Part shown: in pieces, positions 13,401 to 24,005 of the stretch
Position numbering within the stretch: position 1 is the stretch's first letter
Layout of the letters: every line of letters starts with the position of its first letter
Source of the DNA: Zygnema circumcarinatum
Lineage: Eukaryota; Streptophyta; Zygnematophyceae; Zygnematales; Zygnemataceae
Assembly: GCA_037447605.1 (NCBI GenBank)
Contig: CM074816.1
Location: 1,140,095-1,204,094, forward strand
DNA length: 64,000 nucleotides
Direction of reading: 5' to 3'
Program-made: the position numbers and the translations under genes
The notes under the pieces: model-generated
The model's database searches: none
What the model saw: the letters and a program-made list of their open reading frames with translations, nothing else
What the model was told of the DNA's origin: nothing

Positions 13401-14040
13401 CCCCTTCACTGAGCTGCGGTACAATAGAAATAATAATCTCCAATTCATTTCTCCCTGCAAGTAAAATGTAAATTCGGAAGCAAAAATGAGTAAAGTAAGG
13501 AAGCATTGCCGGCATAAGATTGAATAGGACTAAATAAGACTAAACTGAAGCTAAGTTGAATGTTTTTTAATGTTTCCTGCCGTACCTTCCGTGCCTGAAA
13601 TTCTCCGAATACGCTTGATGTGATGCATCCCGACTAGAGGGGCCACAGAACCTAACTCCCTGCAAAACCCTAAAGTTTTTGAATTCAAAAATTCCACTAG
13701 TCTCAAGGATTCACCTTCATTTCCGGTCCAATACGTTATGCAATTTGAAACCTATTCATCAACAAAGCATTGCTCTCCTGAAAACCCTCGCCAGTTTCAC
13801 GATTTTCGACTTTTCGATATCCGCGATTCAGCGTGTTCAGGAATGGTGAAAGGCTAAATATAAGTAGAAAAAAATGCTGTAGGATCGAGCAATTTAGGAA
13901 GTACGTGATAGTAAATGATGAAAAATTTGACAAATATCTGTTGAAGCAAAGCGAAGTAACCCTCACTTGATCAGAGCGCTTGCTGCTTTGGGCTCCACTT
14001 TGGCGACATACGCCTCCACTGCATCCCCGCATGCCGCCAT
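9987..14040 (-). CDS. TAD3: tRNA-specific adenosine deaminase subunit ADAT3/TAD3
   Basis: Non-catalytic partner of ADAT2/TAD2 in the enzyme that converts adenosine-34 of tRNA anticodons to inosine. Eight exons on the minus strand: 13967-14040, 13586-13659, 13321-13454, 12571-12651, 12013-12111, 10917-11687, 10588-10697, 9987-10152; phases agree at every junction and give 502 residues. Early words are YVAKVEPKAASALIK and HHIKRIRRISG; then EEWQQQCQLWPTSFH, AVLVDPSIGEVIAKGHDE, WHPLRHAVMVAIE (about residue 314), RPYLCTGFDAYLTHEPCTMC (about 446) and MALVHERVQRVIYG. The HAV in place of the catalytic HAE is the hallmark of ADAT3. Unusual is an insert of about 130 residues between HDE and WHPLRHAV, rich in CCAAT/ACGT-like DNA words. 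Introns carry telomere-like and CT repeats. Confidence 0.94.
10427..10532 (+). repeat. (CT)n microsatellite in ADAT3 intron
   Basis: About 105 bp of nearly pure CT dinucleotides with occasional CCCTCTCACT interruptions, inside the last intron of ADAT3. Confidence 0.9.
12660..13285. repeat. Degenerate telomere-like (CCCTAAA / TTTAGGG) repeats in ADAT3 intron
   Basis: Short AAACCCTAAACCCTAA run at 12661-12700, then about 13010-13280 of degenerate GGGTTTAGGG/GGTTTAAGG units. The heptamer core TTTAGGG is the plant telomere repeat, but copies are diverged, so this is interstitial sequence, not a telomere. Confidence 0.8.
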
Positions 14041-14336
14041 TATAGCTTTCATCAAAACCTCACATCTTCAAAACCCGGAACATCACACAAATAAATCTTC
14101 AAAACCTTTGTAAAATATCTAAGAAGTCTCTTGAAGTTTTCCGAAGGTCTGGATACCCGCGCAGGCGACACTGGAGCATGAAATCCCTACAACCCTAAAG
14201 CCCTGCCCTGCAGGCAGCTGCACCCCGGCGACCCCTCCTGACAAAAATAACGACCCTTGAGTCCTCCAAACCCTGAACAAGGGACCATGCGAATGCTGCA
14301 TTATGGGGGGACATTAATGCCATGGCTTGGACATGG

Positions 14337-14370
<34 letters not shown>

Positions 14371-14500
14371 GCGCACCCGTGGCATGGCTGCCATCAGCGC
14401 CCTCGTCCGCGGTGACCTCCTCCACGCGCCACGTGGCGCCTCCCGCCATGGCCATGGCCATCTCGTGGCCTGCTTGCTGCAGGGCCTGAAAAACTTAGGG

Positions 14501-14623
14501 TTTATTTACACACCTTTTTTGGCTAGATACACACTTTCCTTCCCGGTCAGTTTTTTTAGGGATTTTAGGTTAGCGAGTTTTTTGAAAAGGTGTGTATCTA
14601 TCCAAAAAGGTGTATAAAATACA
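14501..14623. mobile_element. Foldback (MITE-like) element, 34-bp inverted arms
   Basis: Left arm 14501-14534 (core ACACACCTTTTTTGGCTAGA) and right arm 14590-14623 (core TCTATCCAAAAAGGTGTATA) are near-perfect reverse complements separated by about 55 bp. The size and structure suit a small non-autonomous transposon or hairpin-forming element. I could not see a convincing target-site duplication, so the boundaries may extend further. Confidence 0.6.
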
Positions 14624-15387
14624 AATTTCCTGAAAAGGGGTGCTCGTAGTCCGCACACCTTACCGTATGGTACGAAACATGTACGGACACCGACACCCTG
14701 CTGTCAGTTTGTGACATACTTTTGTTGTGTTCGAAACTAGAACGCGTTTCGCACAAATACTTCACGACATAGCGTGCATGATGTGCTTCTTCTGGAAATC
14801 ATCCTATCGTCCCTCTTGGGAGGGCGGCCTTGCGATCAGCCTTGTACCTTGTAATGTACGGCCGGCCGGCCCTAGCCCTTGTTGGGGCGGCGCCAACGCC
14901 ATGGTCGCATGCATGCATGCATGCATGTTGTGGGACCAGCTGGATGCATATGTGAGCATCCAATAGGTTGGCCTGGAAGCTGAAGACGAGCTCCCCTAGA
15001 AGGATGGCGGATTAGGGAGCGAACACTCAGTGGAGCAGAGCCACGGGACCCTTGCTAACTACCCCCTATTCTCTACTTCTTTGTTATTTTCTTGAAATTG
15101 TTTCGGTCACTGTCAACGCCTGCACTCCGCTGCTTCCGTGTCTTTTCTCGCCTGGAATTGCCCAGTTTTCTAAACAGATTTATATGCCCAAACGCTCTCA
15201 GACAAGTGTCAAGCTTTCTTTCAAGCAGAGGCCATACCTTTGCTGTGCTCTCACCTCCTGAGAGCCCTGTCCTGCACGACGTTGACTTAAGCTTCCACTG
15301 AAATCCCGGATCCATGTCTTTATGGAATGTTCCCGATAAAGTCACCCTGACTTTATGCAGTCTCCAACTGAAGTGTCCATAGTACTG

Positions 15388-15730
15388 CCAATGGGCAACT
15401 GCCACGTGGCCATGGGCAGATTCGAGAATCGCGCCGTTCCGAAGTCTCCGAGAAGTCGGTTCCGCTGAACCCGTCGAAAGGCGAGACATTTCGCCAATCA
15501 GAAGGCGCCACGTCTGATTACTAAAACCGCTCAATAAGGCACCACGTCAGACTCTATGATCAATCGAAAGGCACCATGTCATATAAACAACCAATCAGAA
15601 GGCGCCATGTAGGTTCAAATGACCAACCAGAAGGCGCCATGTCAAACTTGCGACCGATTTCCACGGCCAGCTTGGCGTTTGGTGATTGGCCGCCAGCTGC
15701 CAGCTGTGACACGTGGCGCTCACACATTGG
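15388..15730. promoter_or_regulatory. Cluster and short tandem array of CCAAT-N9-CCACG units
   Basis: Exact composites at 15388-15406 (plus), 15494-15512 (plus) and 15712-15730 (minus). Between 15494 and 15650 the unit CCAATCAGAAGGCGCCACGT recurs about every 30-33 bp in degraded form, with CCATG replacing CCACG and CAAT or CCAAC replacing CCAAT, keeping the nine-base gap in most copies. It lies 1.0-1.4 kb before the LEA_2 gene and about 1.4-1.7 kb before the ADAT3 start. Confidence 0.6.
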
Positions 15731-16761
15731 TTCGTTGATCCTACGGTGACACCAAAATTTGTACCACCGCTGTACGAAACTATACGAGTAGAAACTGTCC
15801 CCCATCCCTACCCTCCCTCTCCTCCCTCTTCTCCCTGCCTCCCTCCCTCCCTTATCTTCTTCCTCTCCCTACGTCTCTCCCTCCCTCCTCTCGCTGCCTC
15901 TCCCACCAGCCAGCCTGAAAGCCTAGCATTCATTGTAGAACCCTATTATTTCTCGTTGATGAAATCAGCGGAGGTGGCCCTTCCTCCCACCGACACTCCA
16001 TGACAGGCCTTGCTGGACGGACCTTTGAGTGCGGGACTCGGCAGGCTTTGCTTCTCCTTCGCACTCATGGATTCTTTAGGTCTTCAGCAGGTACGCCATG
16101 TTTTTTTAAGACAAGGGGCCCCGCATTTCAAAATTGAAAGGCGTGCCCCGTAAACTTGCAGAGTATTGAAAATCTCTCGGGAAGTTCTTGAATCCCTTGA
16201 TTATTAAGAAACATAAAAAAACCATTTCAGTAACCCTATAAACAGTAAAAACGCCTAGGGTTTAGGTGAATGCGAAGAAATCCGAAAGTACTACGTTTGA
16301 AACACCTTCAAATGGTGTAGTTGTGTGTGCAAATATTGGATATCTTGAAACCCTAATTCTTGCTTACATTCAGCTGGCAGATGAGGTCGAGAGGGCGGAT
16401 GAGAGGGCTGGTTTAGCTCAGACTAGTTCTTTTAGTCGTTGATTAGGGTTAGGGTTTCTATGCTTCAGTTTCTGCTTTACTTAAAATATCCTGAAAACGC
16501 GTATAAAATAAACGGACTCATGTTGTCGAAGAAAACCAATGTCTTAACTCTAAATATTCTTACAAACGTTACTCTTTTTGTAAGCGCAGTGAAAGGAGGT
16601 CGATGATTACTTCAACGGAATGCTTCCGACATAGATCGCCTGCATTTTCTTTCGCACTGATTAGTGCCTGTTCATCATCATCTTCACTTTAAGACCATTC
16701 ATTATTTTTGAAATGAAGAAAGAATAAAGTCTGCCACTCGATTGTTACTTCCTTTCGAACA

Positions 16762-17739
16762 ATGTCGATTTGGGAGAGCCGTCTACAGAATGCAGACAAA
16801 TCAACGAGTGCTGATGTCATAACCACAGAAAGAGACAGCATGATGATGTCAGCTGGAACCCCAGCTGTCATTACCCCCATCATGAACTCCCCGATCTATG
16901 AAGCCCCTCCGTTGGCAGCAACGGAAGCCCGTGAAACAGATCCCATCCTTCACACACACGGCCTCCGTCGTAGGCGACGGAACACAGAAACCCTTGTCCG
17001 CTATTACCTCTACAATTTCTTCCTCATTTTCTTTGCGGTTTTCGGAATAGTGATTCTCGTGTATCTTGGATGGCCTCAGTCTCCAAAAATCCGCATAGGA
17101 TCGACGACTTTGAAGGGAGTTTCCGTCAATACGGAGGAAATAGAAGGGAAGCTGCTGCCGCGTGTGCAACTGGATATCCGCTTAGTTTTGCTGTTCTATG
17201 TGCAAAATCCAAACTGGGCCGGATTTTGGTACAAGGAAATCACGGCGGACGTGGAGTACAGGAACAAACTGATAGGCGAAGTCCGCACGCTGAAGGCGGG
17301 GAGGGTCGCTCCATGGAGCGAAAGAAGCGTTGAAGCGGAACTGGACCTGAAGGGCATGGAACTGCTCGGAGATGGGCCTGCCCTTCTTGCTGACGTGGCG
17401 GAAGGGAAGGTGGATCTGAGAGTGACTACTTTGGTGGTTGGGGCGGTAGATATCGCCTTGTGGAGTGTCGATGCTAAGGTGGGTCCCACTCTCTCTCCCT
17501 CTCTCCCTCTCAGCGCTCCTGCCCGCTCTCGCTCAATTCTCGCTCTCTTTCTTTCCCTCTCCATCGCTCTCCCCTCGTCTCTCTCCCCCACTCTCTCTCT
17601 CTCTCCCTCTCTCTCTCTCCCTCTCTCCCTCTCTCCCTCTCTCCCTCTCTCCCTCTCTCCCTCCAGCGCTCCTGCCCGCTCTCGCTCAATTCTCGCTCTC
17701 TTTCTTTCCCTCTCCATCGCTCTCCCCTCGTCTCTCTCC

Positions 17740-17774
<35 letters not shown>

Positions 17775-18109
17775 CCTCCTTCCTCCCTCTTCTCTCGCCC
17801 ACGGTCTCTCTCTCTTGCCCTGTACTTCATCCCCTTGCCCTCCCTCTCCAGTCTCCCTCACCCCCTCATTTTTCTCTTTCTACCTTCTCTCCGTCACCGT
17901 CACATCATGTTTCTAAGCCTCTTGTGCTTATCGGATTTGTGGACCTTTCGGCAGATTTAAGTTTTTTTTTTTTTGTTTACTTATTGAGTCTAAGTTTGGT
18001 TTTGTGTTTCTTTTGCAATGCGCAGCTCCAAGTGGTCTGCGACTTGGGGGTGGACCCCCTCGAAAATGTCCTTCTTCAAAAAAGCTGCAATTCTAGCCTC
18101 CTCAATTAG
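16762..18109 (+). CDS. LEA_2 / NDR1-HIN1-like membrane protein
   Basis: Exons 16762-17478 and 18026-18109, joined in phase 0 after DAK, give 266 residues. A cytosolic N-terminus of about 75 residues ends in RRRRR; a single membrane segment follows (YYLYNFFLIFFAVFGIVILV, about residues 81-100). Then comes a LEA_2-type beta-sandwich: GSTTLKGVSV, LFYVQNPNWAGFWYKEI, VEAELDLKGMELL, DLRVTTLVVGAVDIALW and a final exon with LQVVCDLGVDP ending in two Cys-containing turns. Plant relatives are plasma-membrane or ER proteins linked to defence and stress; the exact role is not predictable. The start is the first ATG of the open frame. The intron is CT-rich and contains a tandem duplication. Confidence 0.82.
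17511..17756 (+). repeat. Direct duplication (about 92 bp, 153 bp apart) in LEA_2 intron
   Basis: CAGCGCTCCTGCCCGCTCTC begins at 17511 and again at 17664, and both copies continue identically through CTCGCTCAATTCTCGCTC, CCATCGCTCTCCCCTCG and CCCCCACTCTC for about 92 bp. The segment between is CT repeats. High identity suggests recent slippage or unequal exchange in the CT tract. Confidence 0.85.
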
Positions 18110-19492
18110 GAGGCACTTCTAAAGTGCCATTTACTTAATTTGCATATTTAAAGTTTGAACCTGGGAACTCAACCCGGTGGACTTCAAGCAATAGGCCTTG
18201 AACCCGAATGTTCCTAAACCTTCAATTTTGGGTCTTTTTTTTTCTAAGTAGTTACCAGGCGCATAGGCTTATTGATGTGTATTATTGGATTTAGGGGTTT
18301 CGGGACTGGTAATTTTCTCTGTATGATGAGGTCTGAACGATTTGGGCACTTTCATATGTGCAATTTTTGGGAAGTCGTTGTGTACAGTGTAACGGTATCC
18401 TGTTCAACTATATCTCCCCATTCGTAAAACTGGAAGTAGACTTACTGCATGTGGCCAAGCCTTGATTTGGCAGTTCCTATAATATAGTACATTCACCTTA
18501 TGACCTTCTTTGTTTCTTCTAAGACGTATTCGCCATCAAATACTCAGTGAAATGGAAAGAACAGGCAAAGCAAAAATGAAGCAAGATGACGAAATCAGAA
18601 GCCAGAAACCAGAAGATGTGATTTTGATACGCTTTCAAACCCTTGTACTTTTTAAGCAAAGTCAAGCCGCCGGATTTTTCGAATTTCTTCCCGCCGAGAA
18701 AACTCGCGGGCGTTGCATGCCGCCGGCGCTTCCAAAAGCATGCACGGATAAGTTTTTTACAGCTGCCCGCACCAATGCCGAGGCCCGAAAACTGTACGGT
18801 CATTCACGGTCTGCGAATATTTTTTTAGCGCAGACCTTCCATCGGGTTCTAAAGCACTCGCCTTGAACCCGACATTCCCATTTTAGACCCCCAATCTCAT
18901 TGAACCTTTGCATGCCCTGAACCCTTCTCACAGCGACCAGAACGAATATCTGAATTGAGATGTTCTGAAATTCTTGTGGATCACGAATCCTCCAACACTG
19001 AATTCTGTGTCCCTGCACCCTAATTTCGCAACTTTTGAATCTCAGCCCTAAAATCCGAATTCTAATGTCCAACTTTTGAAAAAATCAACTCTTAAACCCC
19101 AAACTCTGATCCCGGAAACTGGTTATGGACCCATGAATCCTGAGCACTAAGCCCAGAGCCCTCACCCGAAACCCTCAACCTTGAAACCTGAGCACGAAGT
19201 CTAAACCCTGAGCCCTCAACCCTAAACCCTGAATCCTGAACCCTCCCTAAACCCCGAACCCTAAACCCTGAGCACTGAAGCCTAAACCCTGAGTCCTGAA
19301 CTCTCAACCCTGAACCCTAAATCCTTAACTCTGAACCCTAAACTCTGAACCCTTAACCTTAAACCCTGAACCCTAAACCCTGAGCCCTGAATCCTGAACC
19401 CTGAACCCTAAACCCTGAATCCTGAACCCTACACCCTGAAGCCTGCAACGAAGTGGAGAGGCTTCCTGCGCTCCGCACTGCCACGTGTGAGC
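18110..19492. other. Intergenic with telomere-like CCCTAAA repeats at about 19095-19440
   Basis: No gene recognised in 18110-19090. From about 19095 to 19440 the plus strand is a degenerate run of AACCCTGAACCCTAAACCC units (CCCTGA and CCCTAA mixed) directly upstream of the CapA-like gene. A GCCACGTGTGAGC motif abuts its start codon (19481-19493). Confidence 0.65.
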
Positions 19493-22400
19493 ATGGAGGG
19501 AGAGAGCAGTGGCGAGAGGAAGCTTCCCTGGAAGCTTCTGCTGCTGGGGGACTGCATGCTGGGCCGGCTGGTGGATCAACTCTTCCCTGACGGCAACCCT
19601 GAACCCTACGAGCGCAACCTGGTCCCGCCCTAAACCCTAAACCCTAAACGCTAAACCCTAAACCCTCCTCTCATTGATTTTTAGTAGAGGAATAGAAAGC
19701 ATTGGTTGCAGCTTTTTTTTCTCAACTCAATTTCCTAACGGCTACTCCTTTGCCCTCCTTTCTTGGCCCCGCCCGCTCCCTACTCTGTCCGTCTCCCTCT
19801 CTCCTCTCTTCTCTACCATCCTCCTCTCTTCCACTCTCTCGCTCCCTATTCTCTCCCCTCTCACTCCCTCCTCCCTTCTCCCTGCCTCCCTCTTCCTCTC
19901 TCTCCCTTGTCCCCTCTCTGTCCCTCTCCCTCTCTCTCCCCTTTCAACTTCCCACTTCCTCTCGTTCTTACCCTCTCTCCCCCCGTCCTTTTGTGCCCCC
20001 CCGAGATCTCGCGCACCCTCTTCCCCCCTCCTTCTTTCCCCCCTCCCACTTTCTCCCTCTCCTCTCCTCATCCGGCTTTCCTTCTTCCTCTCTCCGCACC
20101 CCACTCTGCCTTCCTCCCTCTCCCCATCCCTCCCACTCTTCCCCCCTCTCCCTCCTCCCCCATCTCTCTCGCCTTCCTCCCTCTCTCCCACCTCCCGTCG
20201 TCCCTCCCACTCTCCCCCATTCTCTCCCCCCTCCCAACCTCCCTGTCTCCTATCTCCCTCTCTCTCCCGTTCCCTTCTCCACCTCTCCCCCCTCCACCCC
20301 TCCCTCTCTCCCCCCTCCCCATCTCCCTCTCTCCCCTCCCTCCCCCCCTTTTTCTCTCCCCTCCCTCCCCCCCTCCCTCCCTCCCTCCCCCCCAGGCCCT
20401 CTCCCTCCTCTCCCGCGACCCCTCCTCCTCCCTCCGCCTCTCTTCGGTCGGTCCGGCGGCGTACATTTGGGGCGACGCTCTGCCGATCTTGCGCTCGGCT
20501 GACGTCCGCATGGCGAATCTGGAGACGAGCGTGACGTCACATTCCGTGAAGTGGCCCGGGCAGGCCTTCAACTTCCGCATGCATCCCCGCCACGTGGCAG
20601 CGCTCAAGCTGGCGGAGTAGACCTCTCCTGCCCCTTCCTTTAACTTTTTGCTAATCTTGGAGTGATTTTACATGTTCAGTTAAATTAGTTTGGAAGGAAA
20701 AAGGGACTGTCTTTTTTGCTTTATGATGCTCCACACATGTAATTCCCTCTCTCTCTCTCCGCCTTCTCCTCCCACTTCTAATCTCTTATCACTTTCCACT
20801 CTCCCAACCCCCTACCCACCCCCAAATTTTTTTTTTTTTTTTTTTTTGGGTGGGGGGAGGGGTGGGGGGGGGGGGCTCAGAATTAATTTTTGTTCCCTTG
20901 CCAACAATCACATTCTCGATTTCCAGCACCAAGGCCTACGTGACACGTGTCACACTCTCGATAAGGCGGGCATCGCCCACGCGGGATGCGGAGAAACACT
21001 CGAAGAAGCCGCGGCCCCCGCCTTTGTGGAGGTTCGAACCGGGGACCTGGGCGTTGCAAACCGAGGGTTTAGGGTTCTGAAATGCGATGAAATTATAAGG
21101 CTTTCTTCTCGCTTTGGGTTGTTTGATCAAAGAAAACCGCCTTCTTAAAAAGTAAAAGAATACCAAATAAAAAAAAAAAAGGACAAAAGACATAGTGATG
21201 GTGTGTTTAGACTTCAGTGTTCAGACAATCTGCTGACGTCATAGGCGATGACTATTACCCTATATGTCAGTTTTGCTGACGTCACGGTACTGTCTTCGTG
21301 ACAGAAAAACGGTCTCCGCATCGCGTGTTTTGCCGCGGCGGATCATTTCGAGTATTGGGCGATCCACCGGACCCGCCCGGGGATCCACTTCATTGATCCG
21401 GACAGGTGGATCCGCAAGGAATAGACCCTCCATGTTTTCAATGGACAGTTTTGCTTTTTTTTAATTTTCAAAGACTATTTCATGAAGAGTAGTATCTGTA
21501 TAGTTTTTCTAAAGCGCTGGCTTTTTAAATTTCTTGAGGGACTCACCTTTTTTCTTAAGATGGAAAATGAAGGTACACGTCAGCTGATTTGGAGCGAATT
21601 TCTGCGAAAGTGAAGGCGGCCAAGGGAGAGGAAGGGGCCGATTTGGCAATTTTTTCCGTACATTGGGGCCCAAACTATAGCTGGGAACCGAGGTACGTCT
21701 TTCTTAACAAAAAATAAAATAATGGATAATAGATATTGCCTAAGAGATTGAACTGTCTACTAAGACATGGAGCACGCAGCTCAGAAATCCTCAATTTTTT
21801 TTTTTCTTTTTTTTTTTTTTTTGTTGGATGCAGTGAGGGCATACAGCGGTTGGCAAGAGACCTCGTCGACCGCTGCGGGATCGACGCCGTGCATGGAACA
21901 TCCTCTCACCACGTGCAAGGTCAAAACCCTAAAACCCTACAACCGAAACCTTAAACCCTAAATCCTGCACCCAGCGCTTCATAAGCTTAAATAAGAAATC
22001 CGAAAAGTCCTCGGAATCATGCCACCCCCAAAGCTCTTTGCTGTCACCTGACTTGGGTTGACTTGGGTTGACTTAGGTTGACTTATATTGACTTCTGTAG
22101 GCATTTTTGCTTTTGGACTTTTGTGATTGTTTAGGGATTGCGATTTACAGAGGTGCTCCCATCCTGTACGGATGCGGCGACTTCATCGACGACTACGCCG
22201 TGACGGCGGAGTACAGAAACGACCTCGGATTCGCGTACATGTTGAATTATGACAAAATCGCGAAAAGAATTACACATTTGGACCTCTATCCGACATGCAT
22301 TCGGAGGCTCTCCGTGTCCACAAAACTGCTCGAAGAGGACCGAAGGTTCGTCCCCCTTCACATGTGCGGCCGTTCAACGGAATCCGTGCTGAGCTGCTAA

Positions 22401-22656
22401 GAAGGTTATATGCTTGCACGGAGGGCATTCACATGCAAAACAAAACATAGATAGTAAATAAATAAATCAAAATATCAATAAGGAATTGCGGCGAAAGTGG
22501 ATGTTTGTTTGTTTGTTTGTTTGTTTTGTTTTTAATTTTCTGTGCAGGTGGCTTTATGAGAAGATGAAATGGCTCTTCGGTCGCTTCAAAACGAAGGTCG
22601 AAGAGGCCGAGAACGGGCAGACTTTACTGATCCCCGTGAGCCCACATGGAACCTGA
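19493..22656 (+). CDS. CapA-family (poly-gamma-glutamate synthesis-like) metallophosphatase-fold protein
   Basis: Eight exons: 19493-19621, 20396-20616, 20881-21031, 21305-21405, 21573-21692, 21834-21919, 22135-22345, 22548-22656, giving 375 residues. Family words appear in order: LLLLGDCMLGRLVDQLFP (residues 15-32), AYIWGDALPILRSADVRMANLET, WPGQAFNFRMHP, FCSLANNHILDF, AGIAHAGCGETLEEA, IHFIDPDR, LAIFSVHWGPNYSWEP, VVHG-type DAVHGTSSHHVQG, and YRGAPILYGCGDFIDDYAV. These are the metal-site and fold motifs of CapA/PgsA relatives. In bacteria CapA helps make or export poly-gamma-glutamate; the role in plants is unknown. The first donor (CTG|GTCCCG) and the acceptor at 21571 are weak, so exons 1 and 5 edges are less sure. 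The protein lacks an obvious transit or signal peptide. Confidence 0.88.
20617..20880 (+). other. CapA intron 2 with poly-T/poly-G tract
   Basis: Intron between exons 2 and 3. It ends in a run of about 22 T followed by G-rich sequence and CAG; the T run serves as the polypyrimidine tract though separated from the acceptor by about 30 G-rich bases. Confidence 0.5.
22050..22098 (+). repeat. Tandem TTGACTTGGG(T) repeat in CapA intron 6
   Basis: About five copies of an 11-bp unit GACTTGGGTTG/GACTTATATTG. TTGAC is also the core of plant W-boxes, but here it is simply a short tandem repeat in an intron. Confidence 0.7.
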
Positions 22657-23582
22657 AACGGCGGGAAGTTGCACTGAACTGAACGGCGGTTCCATGCGCT
22701 ACCGCTGGTTGGCGCACAGCGTAACAGTTCGAAGCCGGACCTTTTAGGGTTTGTTTGTAGAGTTGTGCACAAATCGAGTCAGGCGTGGAAGGAGAGGTAG
22801 GCGCACTACCTAGAGAAGTGGTGGGTGTAAATAGTTAGGGTTTAGGGTTTTGGATTTAGGGTTTAGGGTTCAGGGAAAGGGTTGAACTGGGGCTCCTTGC
22901 TGGCCAGTTCCGTCATCACCACATGGAACCTGATGGGACATTCTCCATAAGGCCTTGCCAATCTTGAAATACTTCCATACTAGGAAGAGTTCGAAAATAG
23001 TACATGTTTTCCGGGAGAAACATGATAATAGCGAGAAGGAAAGTACTGCTTCCGAAACAAATCTCCCCACGATCTCTGCCAGTTTGCCGAGCCCTATCTA
23101 TCAAGACGTTAAGCTGTTGGGCCCAACAGATTTTGAGCTTTTCGTTTCTCTGATTTTAGGGTTGGAAGTATTTTCTGGTCGGGGCCGACTCTGTTGAGGG
23201 GAGCCGCAGAAACGGTGACGCTCGCCACCCCGCAGCGAAAGATTGAAGATCAGATGAATAGAAAATTTGAATTATTACTTTTATTGAAAATAGTCTGCAA
23301 GTCACGCACCTCGTTCCCTTGTGCATTGGCGGCGGCAAAAGAGGGAGGAAAACATGAGAAGGGAAAGGGAGGGCCGCCATCCGAGTTCGACCGCCCCGCC
23401 CCGAGCACCGACGCAACCGACCGACCGGCCGACAGCGCCGTCAACCGCAACCGAAATGGGGCGAACATTTATACTAAACCAAACCGAACGGAACGGAGCG
23501 AAACGGTACAGAACGGGACGGACCGGTCAGGAACGGGACTGGGGACATGTAGAGCGGAAACACCCTCGGGCTGGAAGGGTCA

Positions 23583-23822
23583 ATACGATACGGTACCGAG
23601 CAGTACGATACAGTAATCGTGAGATACGATAGAATACTGAGAGATATGAGACAGTATCGAGCGATTTTATACAATACCAAGAGATACGCTTCAGTATCTA
23701 TAGATACGATATAATATCGAAAAAACGGTATATTATTTGTCAATACGATACATTACGGAGCAATACGATGCAGTACCGAGCAATCCGCTAAATTTTCAAA
23801 CGATACGATACAGTACCGTGAC
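23583..23822 (+). repeat. Degenerate tandem repeat of ATACGATACAGTACCGAG-type units
   Basis: About ten diverged copies with a period near 22-25 bp, sharing ATACGATA, CAGTA and CGAG(C/A)AA. Recognisable copies lie at 23586, 23606, 23624, 23743, 23764 and 23805. No coding or RNA structure was apparent. Confidence 0.65.
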
Positions 23823-23986
23823 CAGCCCGAACGGTCCCTCCGTGAAGCGCCGAGGAGGTCGATCTCACAGGCCACTCACAGCTCGCCACGTGGCGATCTC
23901 AATCCGCACAATCCTTTCATGAAACCCTCGCGGATACCCTTCGACGCCGCCTCCAATCACAGCGTTGGGCAGGGAAGGAAAGCCTA

Positions 23987-24005
23987 CGTGGCGCGCCGTG
24001 ATTGG
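23987..24005 (-). promoter_or_regulatory. CCAAT-N9-CCACG element, minus strand
   Basis: CGTGG at 23987-23991, nine bases, ATTGG at 24001-24005: an exact ERSE-type composite on the minus strand in a block with further CCAAT and ACGT words (23885-23894 is GCCACGTGGC). Confidence 0.45.

Larger units (their letters stand above)
14041..16761. other. Intergenic region with foldback element and CCAAT/ACGT array
   Basis: 2.7 kb between the divergent ADAT3 and LEA_2 genes. Contents: a (GGGCAT)n run at 14332-14372, a GCCACGTGGC at 14428-14437, a foldback at 14501-14623, a (GCAT)n run at about 14907-14927, a cluster of CCAAT/ACGT units at 15388-15730, a CT-rich stretch at 15805-15905, and telomere-like words near 16255 and 16440. 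No protein was recognised. Confidence 0.6.
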
